From assembly GCF_014648555.1 (NCBI RefSeq), contig NZ_BMRI01000017.1, positions 1 through 45,569 on the forward strand: DNA of 45,569 bases. Direction: 5' to 3'. Below are positions 17,590 to 26,054 of the stretch, piece after piece. Positions within the stretch are counted from its first letter, which is position 1. Every line of letters begins with the position of its first letter. The notes under the pieces were generated by a model, which saw only the letters and a list, made by a program, of their open reading frames with translations, searched no databases and was not told where the DNA came from. The DNA comes from Kitasatospora griseola. Its GTDB lineage: Bacteria > Actinomycetota > Actinomycetes > Streptomycetales > Streptomycetaceae. Both the position numbers and the translations under genes were made by a program.

Positions 17590-19044
17590 ATGCCTGAACC
17601 CCGCACTGTCGCCCTGGTCACGCTCGGATGCGCCCGCAACGAGGTCGACTCCGAGGAACTCGCCGGGCGACTGGAGGCCGATGGCTGGCGGCTGGTCGAC
17701 GACGCCAGCGAAGCCGATGTCGCCGTCGTCAACACCTGCGGGTTCGTCGAGGCCGCCAAGAAGGACTCCGTCGACGCCCTGCTGGAGGCCAACGACCTCA
17801 AGGGCCACGGCCGTACCCAGGCCGTGGTCGCGGTCGGCTGCATGGCCGAGCGCTACGGCAAGGAACTCGCCGACGCCCTCCCCGAGGCCGACGGCGTCCT
17901 CGGTTTCGACGACTACGCCGACATCTCCACCCGCCTGAACACCATCCTCTCCGGCGGCCACGTCGAGGCCCACACGCCCCGCGACCGTCGCAAGCTGCTC
18001 CCGCTCACCCCCGTCGAACGGCAGGCCGCCGCGGCCGAGGTCGCCCTGCCCGGCCACGGCACCCCCGAGGACCTCCCCGAGGGCCTCGCCCCCGCCTCCG
18101 GCCCGCGCACCCTGCGCAAGCGTCTCGACGACGCCCCCGTCGCCTCGATCAAGCTGGCCTCCGGCTGCGACCGTCGCTGCTCGTTCTGCGCCATCCCCGC
18201 CTTCCGCGGCTCCTTCATCTCCCGCCGCCCCAGCGACGTGCTGAACGAGGCCGTCTGGCTGGCCGGCCAGGGCGTGCGCGAGGTCGTGCTGGTCTCCGAG
18301 AACAACACGTCCTACGGCAAGGACCTCGGCGACATCCGGCTGCTGGAGACCCTGCTCAGCGAGATCGCCGCCGTCGAGGGCATCGAGCGGGTCCGGGTCA
18401 GCTACCTGCAGCCCGCCGAGATGCGCCCCGGTCTGATCGACGTGATGACCGGCACCACGAAGGTCATGCCCTACTTCGACCTGTCCTTCCAGCACTCGGC
18501 GCCCGCCGTGCTGCGCCGGATGCGCCGCTTCGGCTCCACCGAGCAGTTCCTCGGCCTGCTGGAGTCGATCCGCGCCAAGGCCCCCGAGGCCGGCGCCCGC
18601 TCCAACTTCATCGTCGGCTTCCCCGGTGAGACCGAGGAGGACTTCGCGGAGCTGGAACGGTTCATCACGCACGCCGGCCTGGACGCCATCGGCGTCTTCG
18701 GCTACTCCGACGAGGACGGCACCGAGGCCGCCGGCTACGACGGCAAGCTCGACCAGGACGTGGTCGACGACCGCGTCACCCGGCTCTCCAAGCTCGCCGA
18801 GGAGCTCACCGCGCAGCGCGCCGAACAGCGCGTCGGCAGCGAGGTCACCGTGCTGGTCGAGTCGATCGAGGACGGCGTGATCGAGGGCCGCGCCGCCCAC
18901 CAGGCCCCCGAGACCGACGGCCTGACCACCCTGCTCGGCGCGGACGACGCCGAGATCGGCCAGTTCTACCGGGCCACCGTGGTCGGCACCGAGGGCGTCG
19001 ACCTGGTCGCCGAGGCGATCACGCTGCTCGGAGCCGACGTATGA
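17590..19044 (+). CDS. rimO: Ribosomal protein S12 methylthiotransferase RimO
   Basis: A 484-residue radical-SAM enzyme that adds a methylthio group to the conserved aspartate of ribosomal protein S12. The N-terminal UPF0004 domain supplies the auxiliary cluster cysteines Cys14 (TLGCARN), Cys50 (NTCGF) and Cys84 (VGCMAE). The radical-SAM CxxxCxxC is Cys193, Cys197 and Cys200 (GCDRRCSFC). A C-terminal TRAM domain ends the protein. The [12 protein letters not shown] motif separates RimO from MiaB, which is also present in this window. The stop overlaps the pgsA ATG by 4 bases (ATGA). A -10-like TAATCT 7 bases before the ATG and no Shine-Dalgarno suggest a leaderless transcript. Confidence 0.96.
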   Translation: MPEPRTVALVTLGCARNEVDSEELAGRLEADGWRLVDDASEADVAVVNTCGFVEAAKKDSVDALLEANDLKGHGRTQAVVAVGCMAERYGKELADALPEADGVLGFDDYADISTRLNTILSGGHVEAHTPRDRRKLLPLTPVERQAAAAEVALPGHGTPEDLPEGLAPASGPRTLRKRLDDAPVASIKLASGCDRRCSFCAIPAFRGSFISRRPSDVLNEAVWLAGQGVREVVLVSENNTSYGKDLGDIRLLETLLSEIAAVEGIERVRVSYLQPAEMRPGLIDVMTGTTKVMPYFDLSFQHSAPAVLRRMRRFGSTEQFLGLLESIRAKAPEAGARSNFIVGFPGETEEDFAELERFITHAGLDAIGVFGYSDEDGTEAAGYDGKLDQDVVDDRVTRLSKLAEELTAQRAEQRVGSEVTVLVESIEDGVIEGRAAHQAPETDGLTTLLGADDAEIGQFYRATVVGTEGVDLVAEAITLLGADV

Positions 19045-19673
19045 CCAAGGGGCCGGGGGCCCCGGCCGAGACCCGGCCGACCCCGGCCGCCGTCCCGCCG
19101 CAGCCCGGCCTGTGGAACATCGCCAACGTGCTGACGATGTTCCGGCTGCTGCTGGTGCCGGTCTTCGTCGCCCTGCTGTTCGCCGACGGCGGGCACGACC
19201 CCAAGTGGCGGGCGTTCGCCTGGGCGGCGTTCGCCGTCGCCATGATCACCGACGTCTTCGACGGGGCGCTGGCCCGCAGCAAGGGCCTGATCACCGACTT
19301 CGGCCGGATCGCCGACCCGATCGCCGACAAGGCGATCATGGGCGCCGGCCTGATCGGCCTGTCGATCCTCGGCGACCTGCCCTGGTGGGTCACCGCGGTC
19401 ATCCTGGCCCGCGAACTCGGCATCACCCTGATGCGGTTCTGGGTGATCCGCTACGCCGTCATCCCGGCCAGCCGCGGCGGCAAGCTGAAGACCCTCACCC
19501 AGGGCATCGCGGTCGGCATGTACGTCCTGGTGCTCACCGGCCCGCTGGCCACCGGCCGCGCCGTGATGATGGCGATCGCCGTCGTCCTCACCGTCGCCAC
19601 CGGCCTCGACTACGTGGTCCAGGCGATCCGGCTGCGCCGCGAGGGCATCGCCCGGGAGCGCCGCGGTGAGTGA
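19041..19673 (+). CDS. pgsA: CDP-diacylglycerol-glycerol-3-phosphate 3-phosphatidyltransferase
   Basis: A 210-residue integral membrane enzyme that makes phosphatidylglycerol phosphate from CDP-diacylglycerol and glycerol-3-phosphate, the committed step to phosphatidylglycerol and cardiolipin. The CDP-alcohol phosphotransferase motif D-x2-DG-x2-AR-x8-G-x3-D-x3-D spans residues 71-96 (Asp71, Asp74, Gly75, Ala78, Arg79, Gly88, Asp92, Asp96). About five to six hydrophobic spans flank it. It overlaps rimO by 4 bases upstream and cinA by 8 bases downstream, so all three are translated as a coupled operon. Several pgsA paralogues usually exist in streptomycetes, so the exact polar head group is inferred from synteny with cinA and clgR. 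Confidence 0.9.
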   Translation: MTKGPGAPAETRPTPAAVPPQPGLWNIANVLTMFRLLLVPVFVALLFADGGHDPKWRAFAWAAFAVAMITDVFDGALARSKGLITDFGRIADPIADKAIMGAGLIGLSILGDLPWWVTAVILARELGITLMRFWVIRYAVIPASRGGKLKTLTQGIAVGMYVLVLTGPLATGRAVMMAIAVVLTVATGLDYVVQAIRLRREGIARERRGE

Positions 19674-20151
19674 GCTCGCCGCCCGCCTGCTCGCGGCGCT
19701 CAAGGCCGACGGCGCCACCCTGGCCGTCGCCGAGTCGCTCACCGGCGGCCTGCTGGCCGCCACCCTGGTCGACGTCCCCGGCGCCTCCGCGGTGTTCCGG
19801 GGCTCGGTCACCGCGTACGCCACCGACCTCAAGGCGTCCGTGCTCGGCGTCGACGAGGGCCTGCTGGACGTCCGCGGGCCGGTCCACCCCGTGGTGGCCC
19901 GGCAGATGGCCGAGGGCGTCCGGAACCTGCTCGGCGCCGACTGGGCGCTGGCCACCACCGGCGTCGCCGGGCCCGACCCGCAGGACGGACAGCCCGTCGG
20001 CACCGTGTACGTGGGCCTCGCCGGGGCGCGGGGAACAGAAGCCCTCCCGCTCCGGTTGTCCGGTGGGCGTGACAAGATCCGACACCAGTCCGTGGAAGCC
20101 GCGCTCGACCTGCTGCTGCGCCGGCTGACCGGACCGGACACCGACCGCTGA
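19666..20151 (+). CDS. cinA: CinA C-terminal-domain protein / NMN amidohydrolase
   Basis: A 161-residue stand-alone CinA_C (PncC) domain with the characteristic VAESLTGGLLAATLVDVPGA start (Ser24 in the ESLTGG motif), then SVTAY and TTGVAGPDPQDGQPVGTVYVGL. PncC converts nicotinamide mononucleotide to nicotinate mononucleotide in pyridine nucleotide salvage. The N-terminal MoCF-like half of full CinA is absent, as is normal in this synteny. GTG start inside the end of pgsA (8-base overlap) places it last in the rimO-pgsA-cinA operon. A competence role, implied by the name, is not supported here. Confidence 0.93.
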   Translation: MSELAARLLAALKADGATLAVAESLTGGLLAATLVDVPGASAVFRGSVTAYATDLKASVLGVDEGLLDVRGPVHPVVARQMAEGVRNLLGADWALATTGVAGPDPQDGQPVGTVYVGLAGARGTEALPLRLSGGRDKIRHQSVEAALDLLLRRLTGPDTDR

Positions 20152-20172
20152 GCATCACCGAGCGCCGGCGGC

Positions 20173-20190
20173 CGCGGGCCGAAACCCGCG
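20173..20190 (+). terminator. Small hairpin after cinA
   Basis: CGCGGG and CCCGCG enclose the loop CCGAAA, 21 bases after the cinA stop; a weak terminator candidate. In the rest of the 315-base gap (20152-20466) I see no convincing gene. A possible degenerate dyad, GTTCG-N7-GGAAC near 20315, and a -10-like TACGGT at 20417-20422 are the only other signals. Confidence 0.35.
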
Positions 20191-20466
20191 AACCCGCCGC
20201 ACCCGATGGAGGAACGTGTTAGACCGGATGCTCCGGCCGGGACGACCCCGGTCGGACCGCCCCCGCGTCGACCGGGAGTCGACCGGGCGTCCGGAGCCGG
20301 ACATCTGCCCGTCACGGGTGGTTCGACGGCCCGGAACGGGAAGAACAGGGGAGGGGACGCCTTGCAGCCCAGAGTGAACACGACCCCGGTCCCCGCACGG
20401 GACACGGACAAGGCGGTACGGTGGGGTCGTGACATCTCGATCCGCAGTCCGAGGAGGGAGGCACCG

Positions 20467-20835
20467 ATGATTCTGCTCCGTCGCCTGCTGGGCGATGTGC
20501 TGCGTCGGCAGCGCCAGCGCCAGGGCCGCACACTCCGCGAGGTGTCGGCAGCCGCCAGGGTTTCGCTCGGGTACCTCTCCGAGGTCGAGCGGGGTCAGAA
20601 GGAGGCGTCCTCCGAGTTGCTCTCCGCCATCTGCGACGCGCTCGACGTGCGGATGTCCGAGGTCATGCGCGAGGTCAGCGACGAACTGTCGCTCGCCGAA
20701 CTTGCGGCGATGGCCACCCTCTCCGAGGGTGATCTGCTGAGGCCGGTGCTCGAACCGGTTCCGCTGCCGGCTCCCGGTGTCGACCGGTCCGGATCCATCT
20801 CGCCCAAGGCGGCGATGGACGTGGTGGCGGCCTGA
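20467..20835 (+). CDS. clgR: ClgR-type Xre-family transcriptional activator of proteolysis genes
   Basis: A 122-residue protein with a Cro/C1-type helix-turn-helix (about residues 8-65: [40 protein letters not shown]). The sequence and the position right after pgsA-cinA, as in mycobacteria and corynebacteria, identify ClgR, which activates clp protease and lon genes. It ends in Val-Val-Ala-Ala; a C-terminal Ala-Ala makes streptomycete ClgR a ClpP substrate, so its level is set by feedback proteolysis. The ATG follows GAGGGAGGCACC. An in-frame open stretch extends to 20206 but lacks family similarity and is not taken as coding. The PspA-like gene that often follows in other actinobacteria is replaced by a small membrane protein. 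Confidence 0.9.
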   Translation: MILLRRLLGDVLRRQRQRQGRTLREVSAAARVSLGYLSEVERGQKEASSELLSAICDALDVRMSEVMREVSDELSLAELAAMATLSEGDLLRPVLEPVPLPAPGVDRSGSISPKAAMDVVAA

Positions 20836-20890
20836 CCGGACCTCGACCCGCCTCCCGTTCCCGGGAGGCGCCGGGCGAAGGAGGGTCGCA

Positions 20891-21166
20891 ATGCGCACGA
20901 TGCGCAGTGCGCTGCTGCTGGGCACGACGGCACTGGTCGGCCTGGGTCTGATACTGCTCCTCACGGGCGGCACCGCGATTTCCGGCGGTGCCGCCCTCGG
21001 CATGCTCGCGGCGGGCTGGTGGGGGATGGGCCTGATTCCCGTGCACGCACGTATCGAGGGGCGGACACGAGAACAGGGGCGCTGGGGGTCCCCCCAGCGA
21101 AGCGAGGGGGCGGAACTGCGCGCAGCGGAAGGCACCCCACCGCAAGATCGCGACGCAGGAGAATGA
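20891..21166 (+). CDS. Small membrane protein with a repeat-encoded C-terminal tail
   Basis: A 91-residue protein of unknown function. Residues ~5-55 contain two hydrophobic segments (LLLGTTALVGLGLILLLTGG and ALGMLAAGWWGMGLIPV), so it probably sits in the membrane as a hairpin. A very good Shine-Dalgarno (GGAGGG) precedes the ATG, 55 bases after clgR, so co-transcription with clgR is likely. From about residue 59 to the stop the coding sequence coincides with the dispersed palindromic repeat beginning at 21066. The hydrophilic tail (SPQRSEGAELRAAEG and beyond) is therefore probably an acquired extension, and the ancestral protein may have ended near residue 58. Confidence 0.75.
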   Translation: MRTMRSALLLGTTALVGLGLILLLTGGTAISGGAALGMLAAGWWGMGLIPVHARIEGRTREQGRWGSPQRSEGAELRAAEGTPPQDRDAGE

Positions 21167-21270
21167 CCTGCACTTGATCGCGACCTTGCGGACGTGCTTT
21201 GCGCTGGTCGCGCAGGTCTCCCCCAGCCCTGGCGGGCCGGGAGGTACCCCCACGCGCCCCTGTTCTCGTG
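21066..21270. repeat. Composite palindromic intergenic repeat, copy A
   Basis: Near-perfect terminal inverted arms (21066-21089 and 21246-21270, differing by one inserted base) enclose a core (21141-21195). On the opposite strand, the core is nearly identical to the core of copy B at 44798-44851 (shared TTGATCGCGACC and TGCGGACGT). A second palindrome family, GCTGGGGGTCCCCCCAGCG, is nested in the left arm, with a matching partner in the right arm near 21218-21250. GGAACTGCGCG inside is a hallmark of a repeat common in streptomycete intergenic regions. The element overlaps the 3' end of the small membrane gene and ends 16 bases from the lhr stop. Confidence 0.85.
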
Positions 21271-21286
21271 CTCGCCTGCTCTCGTT

Positions 21287-24200
21287 CTACCTGATCCGGT
21301 AGCCCTTCGGGGTGGCGTGGAATCCGGCCGCTTCCAGGTGGGGGCCCAGGGGGCTGGTGAGGGCGGGGTGGCCGTTGATGCGTTCGATGGTGAGGGGTTG
21401 GGCCAGGGCGGCGAGGGCTGCGGTGACGGCGGGGCCCTCGGTGGACCAGGTGAGCAGGGACTTGCCGCCGCGTTCGAGGTAGAGGACCAGCTCGCCGTCG
21501 ACCAGTGCGACCAGTGAGCCGGCCTTGCGGGCCGGGCGGTGGGCGGCGGTGGTGTCCTCCGAGGGCTCCGGCCAGGGCAGCGCCGCGCCGTACGCGTTGG
21601 CGGGATCGGCGGCGGCCAGTACGACGGCCTGCGGGCTCTCCGCCGGAGAGGTCGCCGACCAGTCGCCGTTCGCCCGCTCCAGGCGGGAGTTGACCGAGCG
21701 GAGGCGGTCCGCGGCGCCCTCCATGGCGAACTGGGCGCCGCCGAGGCCTTCCACGAAGTAGCCGCGGCGGGCCTTGCCGCGTTCCTCGAAGGCGGCCAGG
21801 ACACGGTAGACGCCGGCGAAGCCGCCGGGGATCCGTTCGGCGGAGACGGTGCCGCGGGTGAGGATGCCGTGCCGGTCCAGCAGGGCCTGTGCCTGGGCGG
21901 CGGCGCGTACGGTCGGCTCGCCGCCGAAGGAGGGCAGCAGCGACCACCGGCCGGCCGCCGTCGGCGGGCCGGAGCGGGAGCTGGGGCGGGCCAGGCCGCG
22001 GGCTGCGCCGCCGTAGCGGCCGCGGGGGGTGGAGCGCGGCGCCCGGTGGGCGGTCGCGCCGGCGGTGCGGCCGGAGCCGAGGAGGTTGCGCAACGGGGCG
22101 AGGGTGTCGTTGGTGACGTAGCCCGCCCAGACCAAGTCCCACAGAGCTTCGACGATCTCGGCGTCCGGGGTGTCGGGGACGCGTTCGGCGAGCTGGCGGA
22201 AGAACGCGCCGTAGCCGCCGGTGAGGGCCTCCAGCAGGGCGGTGTGGATCGGGCCGGGGGTGAGCGGCAGCGGTTCGGGGCGCAGCAGGTGGGCGTTCTC
22301 CGGCAGGTGGAGGCTGATCCAGCCGTCCTTGCCCGGCAGTGCGCCCGCGCCGGACCAGCCGATCTCGCCGGCGGCCATCAGTTCGTCCAGCAGGCCGGGG
22401 GAGTAGTCGGTGAGCCGGGCCGGCAGGACCAGTTTTTCGAGGGCGGAGGCGGGCAGGGCGGTGCCCTGGAGCTGTTCGACCACCCGGTAGAGGCCGTCGG
22501 CGCCGCGCAGGCGGTGTCCGGCGAGGTGCTGCCACTGCGGGAGGAACGCGGCCAGGGCCTTCGGCGGGACGGCTTCGACCTCGTGGCGCAGGGCGGCGAG
22601 GGAGCGGCGGCGCAGGCGGCGCAGGACGTCGGCGTCGCACCATTCGGGGGTGGTGCCGGTGGCTTCGGGCCGGAACTCGCCCTGGACCAGGCGGCCGGCG
22701 GCGGTGAGGCGGTGCAGGGTGCCGGTGACCACGGCGGTGCCGAGGCCGAAGCGTTCGGCGGCGGCGTGGGCGGTGAACGGGCCGTGGGTGCGGGCGTAGC
22801 GGGCCAGCAGGTCGCCGAGTGGGTCCTTGACGGGTTCGGTGAAGGCTTCGGGGACGCCGACCGGCAGCGGGGTGCCGAGGGCGTCGCGGAGCCGGCCGGC
22901 GTCCTCGATGGCGGACCAGCGCAGTTCGCCGCCGATCCGGACCTGGATGATCCGGCGGGCCGCTTCGAGTTCCAGGGCCCACAGCGCTTCGGCGCCGCGG
23001 TCGGTGAGTTCGCCCTCGCTGAGCGGGCCGAGCAGGCGCAGCGCGTCGGCGACGCCCTCGGCGTCCTTGATGCGGCGCTCGGGGGTGCGGCGTTGGAGTT
23101 CGGCCTCCAGGCCGGCGAGCACCGTGGGGTCGAGCAGTTCGCGCAGTTCGGCCTGGCCGAGCAGCTCGGACAGCAGCCGGGAGTCCAGCGAGAGGGCGGC
23201 GGCGCGGCGTTCGGCGATCGGGGAGTCGCCCTCGTACAGGAACTGGGCGACGTAGCCGAACAGCAGGGAGCGGGCGAACGGGGACGGCTCGGGGGTGGTG
23301 ACCTCGACCAGGCGGACGGCGCGGGTCTCCAGGTCGCGCATCAGCTCGACCAGGCCGGGCACGTCGAAGACGTCCTGCAGGCATTCGCGGACGGCTTCCA
23401 GCACGATCGGGAAGGAGCCGTACTCGGCGGCGACCTCCAGGAGTTGGGAGGCGCGCTGGCGCTGCTGCCAGAGCGGGGTGCGCCTGCCGGGGTTGCGGCG
23501 GGGCAGCAGCAGGGCGCGGCCGGCGCACTCGCGGAAGCGGGCGGCGAACAGGGCGGAGCCGCCGACCTGGTCGGTGACGAGCTGTTCGATGTCGCCGGAG
23601 TCGAAGACGGCGGCGTCGGCGCCGACCGGGGCCTCCTCCGGGGGCGGGGCGGTGATGCCGGAGGGGAAGTCGGCCAGCAGGTCGGCGTCGGGCAGGCGCA
23701 GCACGATGCCGTCGTCGGCGTGCATCACCTGCGGGTCGAGGCCGTGCTTCTCGCGCAGCCGGGCGCCGATGGCCAGTGCCCACGGGGCGTGCACCTGGGC
23801 GCCGAACGGCGAGTGGACGACGATCCGCCAGTCGCCGAGCTCGTCGCGGAAGCGTTCGACCACGATGGTGCGGTCGTCGGGCAGGTGGCCGCAGGCCTCG
23901 CGTTGCTCGGCGAGGTAGGCGAGCAGGTTGCCGGCGGCCCAGTCGTCCAGGCCGGCCTCGCGGAGTCGGGCGGTGGCGGCGGCGGGCTCCATCGCGCCGA
24001 CCTCGCGGACGAACGCGCCGACCGCGCGGCCGAGTTCGAGCGGGCGGCCGAGCGAGTCGCCTTTCCAGAACGGCAGCCGGCCGGGGATGCCGGGGGCGGG
24101 GGTGACCAGCACCTTGTCGTGGGTGATCTCCTCGATCCGCCAGGAGGTGGTGCCGAGGGTGAACACGTCGCCGACCCGCGACTCGTAGACCATCTCCTCG

Positions 24201-25903
24201 TCCAGCTCGCCCACCCGGCCGCCGCCCTTCTTCGGGTCCGCGCCGACGATGAAGACGCCGAACAGGCCGCGGTCGGGGATGGTGCCGCCGGAGGTGACGG
24301 CGAGGCGCTGGGCGCCGGGGCGGCCGGTGACGGTGCCGGCGACGCGGTCCCAGACCACCCGGGGGCGCAGTTCGGCGAAGGCGTCGGACGGGTAGCGGCC
24401 GGCCAGCATGTCGAGCACGCCGTCGAACGCGGACTGCGGCAGGGTGGCGAACGGTGCGGCGCGGCGGCAGACGGCGAGCAGCTCGTCGACCTCCCAGGTG
24501 TCCAGGGCGGTCATCGCGACCAGCTGCTGGGCCAGGACGTCCAGCGGGTTGCGGGGGACGCGCAGGGCCTCGATGCCGCCGGTGCGCATCCGTTCGGTGA
24601 CCACGGCGGACTGCACCAGGTCGCCCCGGTACTTGGGGAAGACCACGCCGGTGGAGACCGCGCCGACCTGGTGCCCGGCCCGGCCGACCCGCTGCAGGCC
24701 GGAGGCCACCGACGGCGGTGACTCGACCTGCACCACCAGGTCGACGGCGCCCATGTCGATGCCCAGTTCCAGGCTGGAGGTGGCGACCACGGCGGGCAGC
24801 CGGCCGGCCTTCAGCTCCTCCTCGACCAGGGAGCGCTGCTCCTTGGACACCGACCCGTGGTGCGCCCGGGCCAGCAGCGGCGGGGCGCCGGCGGCCGCGC
24901 CGGAGCCGCCCATCAGTTCGGCGGGGGCGTGCGACTCGGGCAGCGGGGCGCCGGTGGCCCGCTCGTAGGCGATCTCGTTCAGCCGGTTGCACAGCCGCTC
25001 GGCGAGGCGGCGGGAGTTGGCGAACACGATGGTCGAGCGGTGCGCCTGCACCAGGTCGACGATCCGCTCCTCGACGTGCGGCCAGATCGAGGACTGCCGC
25101 TGCGGGTCGCTCTCCTCGGCGGGGGTGGCGGGCAGGTCGGCGAGGTCGGGGACGGGCACCACCACGGACAGGTCGAAGCGCTTGTCGCTGCCGGGCTGGA
25201 CGATCGCCGCGCCGCGCTGCGGGCTGAGGTAGCGGGCGACCTCCTCGACCGGGCGGACGGTGGCGGACAGGCCGATCCGGCGGGCCGGGCGGTCCAGCAG
25301 TTCGTCCAGCCGCTCCAGGCTGAGCGCCAGGTGCGCGCCGCGCTTGGTGCCGGCCACCGCGTGCACCTCGTCCAGGATCACCGTGTCGATGCCGCGCAGG
25401 GCCTCCCGGGAGGCGGAGGTGAGCAGCAGGAACAGCGACTCGGGGGTGGTGATCAGGATGTCCGGCGGGTGGGTGGCGAACTTGCGGCGGTCGGCGGCGG
25501 GGGTGTCGCCGGAGCGGATGCCGACCTGCACCTCGGGCTCGGGCAGGCCGAGCCGGACGCTGGCCTGCCGCAGGCCCGCGAGCGGGGCGCGCAGGTTGCG
25601 CTCGACGTCCACCGCGAGGGCCTTCAGCGGGGAGATGTAGAGCACCCGGCAGCGGCGCTTGGGGTCGGCCGGGGGCGGGGTGGAGCTCAGCCGGTCCAGG
25701 GCGGACAGGAAGGCCGCCAGGGTCTTGCCGGAGCCGGTCGGGGCGACCACCAGCACGTCGGTCTCCAGCCGGATCGCCGACCAGGCCCGGGACTGGGCCT
25801 CGGTGGGGGCGGCGAACGCGCCGGTGAACCAGGACCGGGTGGCCGGGGCGAAGCCGTCCAGCGGGTTCGGGCTGCCGGGCGCGTCGGGGGTGGAGGTGGC
25901 CAT
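21287..25903 (-). CDS. lhr: Large ATP-dependent helicase Lhr
   Basis: A ~1538-residue superfamily-2 helicase of the Lhr type. RecA-like domain 1 carries Walker A APTGSGKT (54-61), TTPESL (152-157) and DEVH (178-181). RecA-like domain 2 carries the motif V/VI region GLQRVGRAGHQVG. A winged helix, the Lhr-core domain and a ~600-residue Lhr C-terminal region follow. Lhr is a 3'-5' translocase that unwinds RNA:DNA hybrids and is linked to DNA repair, in keeping with the nearby recA region. The length is typical of full-length Lhr. ATG at 25903 is chosen because the sequence upstream (to 26011) lacks coding character and holds regulatory repeats. The Shine-Dalgarno is weak. The gene is transcribed divergently from the protease gene and convergently with the clgR unit across repeat copy A. 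Confidence 0.93.
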   Translation of the reverse strand: MATSTPDAPGSPNPLDGFAPATRSWFTGAFAAPTEAQSRAWSAIRLETDVLVVAPTGSGKTLAAFLSALDRLSSTPPPADPKRRCRVLYISPLKALAVDVERNLRAPLAGLRQASVRLGLPEPEVQVGIRSGDTPAADRRKFATHPPDILITTPESLFLLLTSASREALRGIDTVILDEVHAVAGTKRGAHLALSLERLDELLDRPARRIGLSATVRPVEEVARYLSPQRGAAIVQPGSDKRFDLSVVVPVPDLADLPATPAEESDPQRQSSIWPHVEERIVDLVQAHRSTIVFANSRRLAERLCNRLNEIAYERATGAPLPESHAPAELMGGSGAAAGAPPLLARAHHGSVSKEQRSLVEEELKAGRLPAVVATSSLELGIDMGAVDLVVQVESPPSVASGLQRVGRAGHQVGAVSTGVVFPKYRGDLVQSAVVTERMRTGGIEALRVPRNPLDVLAQQLVAMTALDTWEVDELLAVCRRAAPFATLPQSAFDGVLDMLAGRYPSDAFAELRPRVVWDRVAGTVTGRPGAQRLAVTSGGTIPDRGLFGVFIVGADPKKGGGRVGELDEEMVYESRVGDVFTLGTTSWRIEEITHDKVLVTPAPGIPGRLPFWKGDSLGRPLELGRAVGAFVREVGAMEPAAATARLREAGLDDWAAGNLLAYLAEQREACGHLPDDRTIVVERFRDELGDWRIVVHSPFGAQVHAPWALAIGARLREKHGLDPQVMHADDGIVLRLPDADLLADFPSGITAPPPEEAPVGADAAVFDSGDIEQLVTDQVGGSALFAARFRECAGRALLLPRRNPGRRTPLWQQRQRASQLLEVAAEYGSFPIVLEAVRECLQDVFDVPGLVELMRDLETRAVRLVEVTTPEPSPFARSLLFGYVAQFLYEGDSPIAERRAAALSLDSRLLSELLGQAELRELLDPTVLAGLEAELQRRTPERRIKDAEGVADALRLLGPLSEGELTDRGAEALWALELEAARRIIQVRIGGELRWSAIEDAGRLRDALGTPLPVGVPEAFTEPVKDPLGDLLARYARTHGPFTAHAAAERFGLGTAVVTGTLHRLTAAGRLVQGEFRPEATGTTPEWCDADVLRRLRRRSLAALRHEVEAVPPKALAAFLPQWQHLAGHRLRGADGLYRVVEQLQGTALPASALEKLVLPARLTDYSPGLLDELMAAGEIGWSGAGALPGKDGWISLHLPENAHLLRPEPLPLTPGPIHTALLEALTGGYGAFFRQLAERVPDTPDAEIVEALWDLVWAGYVTNDTLAPLRNLLGSGRTAGATAHRAPRSTPRGRYGGAARGLARPSSRSGPPTAAGRWSLLPSFGGEPTVRAAAQAQALLDRHGILTRGTVSAERIPGGFAGVYRVLAAFEERGKARRGYFVEGLGGAQFAMEGAADRLRSVNSRLERANGDWSATSPAESPQAVVLAAADPANAYGAALPWPEPSEDTTAAHRPARKAGSLVALVDGELVLYLERGGKSLLTWSTEGPAVTAALAALAQPLTIERINGHPALTSPLGPHLEAAGFHATPKGYRIR

Positions 25904-25939
25904 GCACCCATGGTGCCCCGACGGGCTGACAGGCCGGGG

Positions 25940-25985
25940 GACGGTCACCGTCTGCCGCAACCCGCACAGCAAATCGTACAAATCG
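25940..25985. promoter_or_regulatory. Dyad and direct repeats in the lhr-protease divergent region
   Basis: GACGGT-C-ACCGTC (25940-25952) is a perfect odd palindrome. Two copies of CAAATCG (25970-25976 and 25979-25985) follow at a 9-base period in an AT-rich patch that stands out in this GC-rich window. The 151-base gap is shared by lhr and the protease gene, so either site could control one or both. No clear -35/-10 pair was recognised. Confidence 0.4.
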
Positions 25986-26054
25986 CTCATATGGTGAGGA
26001 ATCGGACCCACCCACCACGGGACTCCGGCCCGGCCGACGAGCGGAGAACACGCG

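Noticed and set aside
20206..20466. In-frame N-terminal extension of clgR to 209 residues
   Set aside because: ClgR proteins begin at the [14 protein letters not shown] start. The extension is Pro/Arg/Gly-rich without similarity and covers likely promoter sequence.
25904..26011. Longer lhr start at 26011
   Set aside because: The added sequence would run through the palindrome and direct repeats of the divergent promoter region and precedes the normal Lhr N-terminus.
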